Source: an uncultured Candidatus Altimarinota bacterium
Lineage (GTDB): Bacteria > Patescibacteriota > Gracilibacteria > BD1-5 > UBA6164
Assembly: GCA_937944175.1 (NCBI GenBank)
Contig: CALDZW010000142.1
Span: forward strand, 1 to 7,251
Direction: 5' to 3'
Length of the DNA stretch: 7,251 nt
A program made the translations under genes and the position numbers. Positions 1 to 6,109 of this stretch are shown piece by piece; positions within the stretch are counted from its first letter, which is position 1; every line of letters begins with the position of its first letter. A model generated the notes under the pieces. It searched no databases and was not told where the DNA came from. It saw only the letters and a list, made by a program, of their open reading frames with translations.

Positions 1-923
1 CTGTTCAAGCTTCACGTAAAGTTGCAGCAGTAGGGAAAGATGCAAGAATGAATTGAAGAGGGGAGTTTATAAGTGCTGATTGAACAAAAGTTGTAAAAGT
101 CAATAAAGACTGAGAAGCAATTGTGAAATCTGTTGATCCAAAAACTGGTCATTGATTTGAAACAAAAGATTATAGTAATAGTCCTGTGGCACTAGACTTG
201 AGAGAAAAATATGCAGAGGCCAGTAGTGTGAATGATCAAAAGGTCGAGAATGAAGATAAGAGAATTGCAGATGCAAAGAGTACAATAAAAGATCTTAGAA
301 ATAGGTCAGACTGATTGACAAAAGAGGAACTAAAAGAGTTAGATGAAGCAGAAAAGAAATTGCAAGAAGCAGAAGAAGCAAAAGCAAAGATTATAGCTGA
401 GAATGTCAAAGCAGAGCAGGAATTTATAGATAAATTAAGTAAAGAAATTCAGCAACAAGCACAGAGAAAAGAACAACAAGATAAGAATGTTAATTTACTA
501 CTACAGCAAACAGGACTCTACTGTCTAAACCCAGATGAACAAAAATTAATACTTGATTTAATTTGAGATCCATTCGTAACAAAGATACTAACAGTACAAT
601 TGAATCCACTAGAAGTTGATTTTGCAGAAGCATCATTTTGAACTCCTTGAAATGTCTCAAAACTTGAAGATTTTAGTAATCTCTCTGCCTTTATAAGGAA
701 GTGTTTTACAGGTGATGAAAAGAAATCAAAAAATAGCTTAATATATTCTTGAGATATTACTTCTTGAGATATTAAGTTAGATAATAGAAAAACACTTCCT
801 GATTTGAGACAGATGATTATGCAAAATTGAGTATATTCACCACTAACAGGTTTGAATATTGAAAAAGTTAAGACTAATCTAGCACTAGATCCAAATAAAA
901 AAGAGAAATCTCAAGAAGCATAA
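1..923 (+). CDS. Coiled-coil protein of unknown function, 3' part (5' end outside window)
   Basis: I do not recognise this protein. The frame is already open at the left edge (first complete codon at position 3) and ends at TAA 921-923, giving 306 visible residues once TGA is read as glycine. Eleven glycines are TGA and six are GGN by hand count. Residues 1-60 are basic to mixed with no membrane segment. Residues about 76-165 are very rich in Lys, Glu, Gln and Ala (for example KELDEAEKKLQEAEEAKAK) and look like one long coiled coil. After it comes a more globular part with two cysteines (174 and 234) and a short duplication SGDIT-SGDIK (residues 250-258). The true start and any signal peptide lie outside the window, so location in the cell is unknown. 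A structural or scaffold role is only a guess. It converges on the pilin-like gene on the other strand and shares its terminator. The gene call is secure; the function is not. Confidence 0.85.
746..774 (+). repeat. Short tandem duplication, 15-bp period
   Basis: The 14-mer ttcttgagatatta occurs at 746-759 and again at 761-774, in frame with the surrounding gene, so the protein contains SGDIT followed by SGDIK. The TGA codon is duplicated along with the rest, as expected for an ordinary sense codon. Confidence 0.8.
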
Positions 924-954
924 AAAATAAGTGATAGGAGATCATTTATTTTTT
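922..954. terminator. Bidirectional hairpin terminator between convergent genes
   Basis: An inverted repeat has arms 922-935 and 941-954, with a 5-base loop (aggag). The core arms are aaataagtgat and atcatttattt, with one G-T wobble (931 with 945). The A-run on the 5' side and T-run on the 3' side give a U-tail on both transcripts. It starts inside the stop codon of the left gene and covers the TAA stop (946-948) of the minus-strand pilin gene, so it probably ends both transcripts. It is A/T-rich with few G-C pairs, so its strength is uncertain. Confidence 0.65.
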
Positions 955-1566
955 CCAATTAGTTAGAAGCGTAGTAAATTCTACTTTGTGAGGAACACTA
1001 CTTGATGAATCAACCCATTGAACAAGTGATGTAACTTCCATTTTTGGTTCATTAGAGTTTCATATTGTGATACCATCTTCTTCGAAGTATTGTACTTTGA
1101 TCTCTCTAGTAAAAAGTGGTTTTGATTCTACACTACTTCATGATTGGGTGTAGAATCAATTTGAATCTATAAAGACTTTGAAATCATTTCTGTATGTAGT
1201 AGATGAAAAATTTCACGTAGTTTTGCTAGCTAATTTCCAGTTATTATCAACTGATTGGTAAATGATATAGGAAGCAGGAGCAATATCATTTTCAGCAGCA
1301 TTATTTACACAATTACTATTATAATTAAAGGTGTTCCAGCAATTTGTGATATCAGCCCCAAACTTTATCCAGTTGGTATCACGAATATTTTTCATGGCTT
1401 CTATTCATTCTCTTGCTATTTGAATAGCTTGAATTTTGTTTCCAGTAGACGTTGAAAGGTTTTGAGAATTTCAGTATACTTTATACATTCAAACTACTCA
1501 TGTCACTACAAGCATAAGCACAACCATAACTTCAATTATTGATGTTGCTTTTTTGCTATACTTCAT
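946..1566 (-). CDS. Type IV pilin-like / pseudopilin protein
   Basis: This is a 206-residue protein when TGA is read as Gly (eight of eleven glycines). The N-terminus has the class III prepilin signature: a short basic leader (MKYSKKA), then TSIIEVMVVLMLVV. The predicted prepilin-peptidase cut is after Ala7, which puts Glu12 at position +5 of the mature protein. The hydrophobic stretch at about 10-30 would be the pilus-core helix and membrane anchor. The sequence AREGIEAMKNIRDTNW (51-66) resembles a segment common in CPR pseudopilins of the PilV/GspI type. Cys76 and Cys86 could form a disulfide in the soluble head domain, which is otherwise variable and rich in Ser, Asn and Thr. The start is well fixed: an in-frame TAA lies three codons upstream, at 1576-1578 on this strand. 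No Shine-Dalgarno sequence is evident. The gene stands alone here, with no pilus assembly ATPase or prepilin peptidase nearby. Whether it is a major or minor subunit cannot be told. Confidence 0.85.
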
Positions 1567-1639
1567 CTTTACAAATTATTTTTTTAAGGTAAATTTCAGC
1601 TATGTTTTATTACTTCTATACTATTCAATATCTTAATTT
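1567..1639. promoter_or_regulatory. Divergent promoter region between pilin-like gene and rlmN
   Basis: This is a 73-bp A/T-rich spacer between divergently transcribed genes, so it must hold signals for both. For rlmN, TATACT at 1617-1622 is a reasonable -10 box. It would start transcription only about 10 bases before the ATG at 1640, giving a very short leader. No convincing -35 box lies 17 bases upstream (tttcag at 1594-1599 is a poor match). I see no clear -10/-35 pair for the minus-strand gene. Confidence 0.35.
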
Positions 1640-2701
1640 ATGCAAAAATATTCAATTCATAATGAAGAAAAGGTAAAAGAATTTCTAAAAGAGAATAAGT
1701 TTCCTCCATTTAGATATAATCAAATTGAAAATGCAATTTATAAAAATTTTGTTACTGATTTTAATGAGATTCAAACTATTCCAAAGGATTTAAGAGAAAA
1801 ATTAGATGAAAATTTTTTCTATTCAACACTGATAATTGATACACAAAAAACTTCTGCAAACTGACAAACAACAAAAACTCTATATAAAACTGAGACAGGA
1901 GAATATATAGAATCAGTAATTATGAGACATAAAACAGGGAGGGTAACTTTATGTGTAAGTTGTCAGGCAGGGTGTCCTATGGCATGTAGTTTTTGTGCTA
2001 CGGGGAAACTAGGATTACTGAAAAACCTAGAAACGTATGAAATAGTTGAGCAGATAATCAATGCAGCTAAAATGTTGCATGAAGAAGAAGGCAATACACT
2101 CAGAAATATAGTATATATGTGAATGGGCGAACCTATGCTTAATTATGATAATGTAAAAGAATCAATCATTGTAGCTACCACTCAAAAAAAGTTAGATCTA
2201 TCAAACAGAAGAGTGACTGTTTCAACCTGTGGAATTATTCCATGAATTGATAAGTTTAGAGATGATTTCCCACAAAATAGCTTAGCTGTCTCTCTTCATG
2301 CTCCAAATGATGAAGTAAGAAAATCTATCATGCCTGTTGATCATACATATCCATTAGCTGATTTGATGAAAAGTTTGGATGAATACACTGACAAAACAAA
2401 TAAGAGAATTTTTTATGAATATATTATGATCAATGGAGTCAATGATCATCCAAAACTAGCAGATGAACTTGGTAAACTTTTGCAATGAAGATTAGCACAT
2501 GTGAATTTTATCCCATATAATGCTTGAGAGGGAACAAATAGTGATGGATATACAACGACTCCTAAAATAATTATTGATAGATTTCAAAAAACACTTTTAG
2601 AAAAGTACAATGTAGTATCAACTGTAAGAATGACTATGTGAGATGATATTGATGCCGCTTGTGGGCAACTAGCAAATAAGAAAGAAGGGAGTGAGAAATA
2701 A
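1640..2701 (+). CDS. rlmN: Dual-specificity rRNA/tRNA adenine C2-methyltransferase RlmN (radical SAM)
   Basis: RlmN methylates C2 of adenosine 2503 in 23S rRNA and of A37 in some tRNAs, supporting translational accuracy; it acts in the cytosol. The protein is 353 residues, a normal family length. The radical-SAM cluster motif CPMACSFC gives ligands Cys112, Cys116 and Cys119. Cys105, seven residues before the first ligand, and Cys341 in GDDIDAACGQL match the mechanistic cysteine pair (Cys118 and Cys355 in E. coli) that carries the methylene intermediate. GMGEP is at 161-165, with its first glycine encoded by TGA. SLHAPND and FIPYNAGEG are further family motifs. The start is fixed by an in-frame TAA at 1634-1636, just upstream of the ATG; there is no Shine-Dalgarno sequence. 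Six glycines are TGA and fourteen GGN, the lowest TGA share in the window. The enzyme looks intact. It is probably expressed from its own promoter. Confidence 0.97.
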
Positions 2702-2757
2702 TTGAAAAAATCAATTTATTCCTATACTGTCTAGGTAATAAAACTTAAAAAATATTG
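2701..2757 (+). promoter_or_regulatory. Spacer with possible secD promoter
   Basis: Within the 56-bp rlmN-secD gap, TTGAAA (2702-2707) and TATACT (2723-2728) could be -35 and -10 boxes, but their 15-base spacing is short. The same core, CTATACT, precedes rlmN. A 6-bp inverted repeat (2700-2705 with 2711-2716, loop of five A) lacks a proper T-run, so I do not call it a terminator. Read-through from rlmN into secD is therefore likely. Confidence 0.3.
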
Positions 2758-4425
2758 ATGAAAGAAATTTTAATAAGAATGATGGTGATAATTTGTGGGG
2801 GGATAGCGCTTTTGGCATATGTTTTTCCATGGACTAACTATTGATTGAATGCACCATTTTGAGATACACCATACAAACTCTGACTTGATTTACAATGATG
2901 AGTTGAACTTGATTACAAGGTTGACTTAGAGGAAGCAAAACTTGAAGAGGGATATTCTCCAGAAAAAGAAGCTCAGATTCTAGAATGATTAAAATCAATT
3001 ATAGATAAAAGAGTAGAATCACTCAAGATTAATGACTCAGTGATTACGAGTGCCAATTATTGATGAGAACAACATATTATTGTGCAAATTCCATTGAAAT
3101 GACAAAATCCAGAAGAAGATAAGCTGAACGTAGCGAGAGCAAAAAAAGCCATCTGAAAAGTGACAAAGATCATGTTTAAAGAACTTAGAACGGAGACTAC
3201 AGAAGAAGATATTGCTGAGAGAACAGTAATAGCTGATAAAGCATTAGCAGAATTAAAGAAATCAGAATTTAATTTTAGTGTCACAGCTGCAAAAATTCAA
3301 GACACGTATGCAGATGTAGAAACATGAGAACTGAGTGTGAATGCTGAAAGAATAAAAGACTATTTTGCTCTAGAGGAGTGAGGTCTAAAAGAGGGAAGGA
3401 TTATGAAATTATTAGATGGCACATGAGTATGAAGCCTCACTGGAGTAGATGGTAAATGGTTGATAGATATCAAAAAAGTTGTTACAAATGGAGCTGATAC
3501 TCTTGTTGACCTTGAATATATTTTCATTTCATGATCTCCTTCTAGATGGGTTCCAGCAAAAGACTCAAAATGAAGAGTGCTTAATGATAAATACTTTACA
3601 CAAGCAGCCCCACAAACAAATGAAGCATTCCAGCCTCATGTTGAGCTGACATTTAATTCTGAATGAGCAAAGATATTTGGAGAACTCAGTGAGCGTCTTG
3701 TAGGAAAACAAATGGCAATATTTGTGTGATGAGAACTCCTAACTGATCCAGTAATCAATGAGCCAATTAGAAGCTGAAGAGCGATTGTTACTTGAAACTA
3801 TACATTTGAACAAGCATCAACTCTTTCTAATGATATTAATACGTGAGTAGTTCCTGCACCCATTTATCTTACTTCAGAAAAATCAATCGATTCAAAACTC
3901 TGAGCTAACTCTCTTCAACAGCTTATTGTTGCATGAGGAACAGGATTCTTGCTTATATTTATATTTTTGATCTGGACATATAGACTTTCTGGCCTGTTTG
4001 CTTCAGTAGCATTACTTCTTTATGTAGTCATTATCTTAAGTCTTGTAAAAGTCCTTTGAGTCACATTGACTTTGGCTTCAGTAGCATGACTGATTCTCTC
4101 TATTGGTATGGCTATTGATGCAAATATATTGATTTTCGAAAGAATCAGAGATGAAATCAATAAATGAGAATCTTCCCTTGTGAAAGCATCAAAGGTATGA
4201 TTTAGAAAATCATGGACAGCTATATGGGATTCTAATGTGACAGGCCTCATTGTGGCATTGATACTTTTTATATTTGGTATCAACTTGATCAAATGATTTG
4301 GACTTATGTTGGCTATCTGAATAGTTGTCTCATTATTTAGTGTCATGCGGATAAGTAGAGTACTGGTATTCGTTGGAGCTAAAAGTTCAAAAAAAGGAAA
4401 GAATTTTATAGGATTGTCAAAGTAA
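2758..4425 (+). CDS. secD: Protein translocase subunit SecD
   Basis: SecD is an RND-family membrane protein that works with SecF to help the SecYEG channel export proteins, using the proton gradient. The protein is 555 residues with TGA as Gly (about 30 of 49 glycines). TM1 is at about 8-25. The conserved GLDLQGG is at 42-48, with TGA for both final glycines. The external P1 region follows, including the family segments LTFNSEGAKIF (297-307) and VINEPIRSGRAIVTGNYT (332-349), then NTGVVPAPI (361-369). TM2-TM6 lie at about 388-407, 412-431, 434-461, 491-510 and 514-538. IGMAIDANILIFERIRDE (449-466) carries Asp454, which corresponds to the proton-relay aspartate of TM4. Residues about 150-245 appear inserted in P1. 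Codon 531 is CGG at a hydrophobic TM6 position. No secF gene follows; a terminator does. The start is the first plausible ATG and gives a basic residue before TM1. There is no Shine-Dalgarno sequence. Confidence 0.96.
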
Positions 4426-4433
4426 CATATCAC

Positions 4434-4471
4434 AAAAAAGAGTTTTCTAGAAAAGTAAAGCTCTTTTTTTT
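4434..4471 (+). terminator. Intrinsic terminator of secD
   Basis: Arms 4434-4446 and 4457-4469 form a stem of about 13 bp (one G-T wobble, 4443 with 4460) around a 10-base loop. The 3' side runs into eight T residues (4464-4471). It starts nine bases after the secD stop, so it separates secD from the two surface-protein genes downstream. The A-run at the base of the 5' arm means it could also work weakly in reverse. Confidence 0.8.
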
Positions 4472-4539
4472 GGATTGTAAATTATAATATGGTATTCTTT
4501 TATATAGAAAGCGTATTAATTTATTTTTCTCTACAAAAA
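4472..4539 (+). promoter_or_regulatory. Likely promoter region of the two-gene exported-protein unit
   Basis: This is a 68-bp A/T-rich stretch after the secD terminator. TATAAT at 4483-4488 is a perfect -10 match, but any -35 box would sit inside the terminator arm. TATATA at 4501-4506 is a second candidate, with TTGTAA (4475-4480) upstream at a loose 20-base spacing. I cannot choose between them. There is no Shine-Dalgarno motif before the ATG at 4540, only an A-rich run. Confidence 0.4.
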
Positions 4540-6084
4540 ATGACACAAAAAAAGAGACCATCTATTGTATTCATGGCAATTATTACATGAATGATGTTTA
4601 TTGGAATATGAGGAGTATTTGCTTCACTTACATATTTCTCAGCTGATTGAGAGGATCCAATTCCACTTATTCCTAATAATAACCTGCAAGATACATATAG
4701 ATTAAATGAAAATATACTCCCAATTATTACTGACCCAAGTGATTCATCATCTTGATATAGCTCATGATTGAGAATGACATTAAATACATCAGAATGGTTT
4801 CTAGAATCTGACCAATATGGACAATTTTATCCAGTATTAGTAGAAGGAAGAATTGATTCAATACCAAATACAAATCCTGAATGCAATTGATGAAGATCAT
4901 ATACTTTGAGTTGAAGTCTACAATCAACATGAGCATGGGGACTTACTCTTAATCTTCAAAATTGAAGCTACTTTTGTCCATCTACTAATAAGGTAAGCAT
5001 TATTGTAAAATCTGATAGGACTCAAGAATGGGTATTAACTGGAACTGGACAATCAATTCTGGTAGAAACTGAAGATGCAGATGGAAATGTATTAGAGGTT
5101 GCATGAGCAGAGGTGTTTAATAATGATTCGCTATGTATTGAATGAGTTGTTACCAATTCAGTATGAAAAGATTTTACATGATCAGAAATTGAAATAACAG
5201 AATGAGCCAGTGCTACAAATAAAAGATTTATCACTCTTGGTTGATGACAAAAAATTGATAAAGCCTTGTTGAAATCATATATTAATAGAAATGTAGCCAC
5301 TATTCAAAAGACTTTTCCAGCAATCACTGATAATTCAAATCCAGTATCAGAGCCTCTCAAAGATATATCATATTACAATTTTAGTGAAGAATCCAATGGT
5401 AATGCAATTAATGGTAATGCTGGACAGATACTGGTGCTCTGAAATGATGTGATAGGAGATGCTGTTGAGGTGCAATGAGAGAAAGTTATTTTATTAGAAT
5501 GAGGGAATTTATATATTAAGTGAGATATTATTAATACTGATAATAAAAGTAGCCTCACTATAATAATTACAAGAGATAAAGAAAATAGAGGATGAAATAT
5601 ATATATTGATCCTCATGTAACAAATATTGATGCTTATATTATAGCAGAGGGAAGTATGATGAATTACAATGGTTCTGATGTGCTTACTTCATGAGCAGAA
5701 TTAGAGCAATTAAGAAGGCAGCTACTCATTTATGGCTTTATAGATACTAAGAATTGATATTGGACAGATGATATACCACTTGGGAGTGATCATGATGTAT
5801 ATAATAATTGATTAAGCTCAATATATAATTTAGCAAAACTAAGAACATTTAAAACAGCACTAGCTCCTGATACAAGAGACCCAAATTGTACTCTAGAATG
5901 AGAAGTTATTTGACTCTGAAATCTCACTCACAAATTTGCATGAAAACGACAATGTTACCTTACTGATGAATGAACAGCCTATAGTTGAACAAAGAAATTG
6001 CGAGTGACTGAAAAACTCTGTGCAGTTACAATAGAAAAATGAAAAGTGATGCCAAGTATAATGAGTCTAAATTTTAATTATTAA
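4540..6084 (+). CDS. Exported, membrane-anchored protein of unknown function with beta-rich domain
   Basis: This protein has 514 residues, with about 32 of 51 glycines encoded by TGA. The N-terminus is basic (KKR, 4-6) followed by a long hydrophobic segment (about 8-33), an uncleaved anchor or signal peptide. Residues 40-80 are low-complexity (Pro, Asn, Ser, Asp) and may be a linker. Residues about 90-230 look beta-rich, with Cys115, Cys146 and Cys199. Residues about 295-380 carry short alternating strands, including GGNIYIDPHVTNIDAYIIAE (351-370), followed by LRRQLLIYGFIDTKN (391-405). From memory, similar segments occur in exported proteins of other CPR bacteria; a beta-helix-like fold is an inference. 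Cys450, Cys472 and Cys494 lie near the end. Codons 470 and 488 are CGA, rare in this window. An in-frame ATG at 4489 would add 17 residues but bury the signal, so 4540 is preferred. The next gene starts 25 bp later with no terminator between, so the two are probably co-transcribed. The function is unknown. Confidence 0.85.
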
Positions 6085-6109
6085 TACATATTATCGTAAC
6101 TATTTCCTT

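Noticed and set aside
315..566. A stand-alone 83-residue gene
   Set aside because: It is a TGA-to-TGA slice of the larger coiled-coil protein. The same frame continues on both sides when TGA is read as glycine.
1255..1455. Plus-strand 66-residue frame opposite the pilin-like gene
   Set aside because: The minus-strand gene has a clear prepilin N-terminus and conserved segment; the plus frame has none.
1640..2701. rlmN as a pseudogene with several nonsense mutations
   Set aside because: All interruptions are TGA, they fall on family glycines, and every catalytic residue is present. This is a normal gene in a different code.
2700..2716. Small hairpin after rlmN as a terminator
   Set aside because: The stem is only 6 bp and is not followed by a run of T.
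3057..3284. 75-residue minus-strand reading frame rich in Ser and Leu
   Set aside because: It is antisense to the Lys/Glu-rich part of SecD; the composition is the expected mirror image.
4020..4433. 137-residue minus-strand reading frame
   Set aside because: It lies entirely opposite the SecD transmembrane region and its translation shows no family features. It is a shadow of secD.
4489..4539. Upstream in-frame ATG (4489) as the start of the anchored protein
   Set aside because: It would place 17 extra, partly hydrophobic residues before the KKR-plus-hydrophobic export signal and overlaps the likely promoter. The ATG at 4540 gives a normal signal.
4727..5558. Minus-strand reading frames opposite the anchored protein
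   Set aside because: The + frame is continuous from 4540 to 6084 with a signal segment and a TAA stop. The minus frames are short, overlap it fully and show no recognisable motifs.
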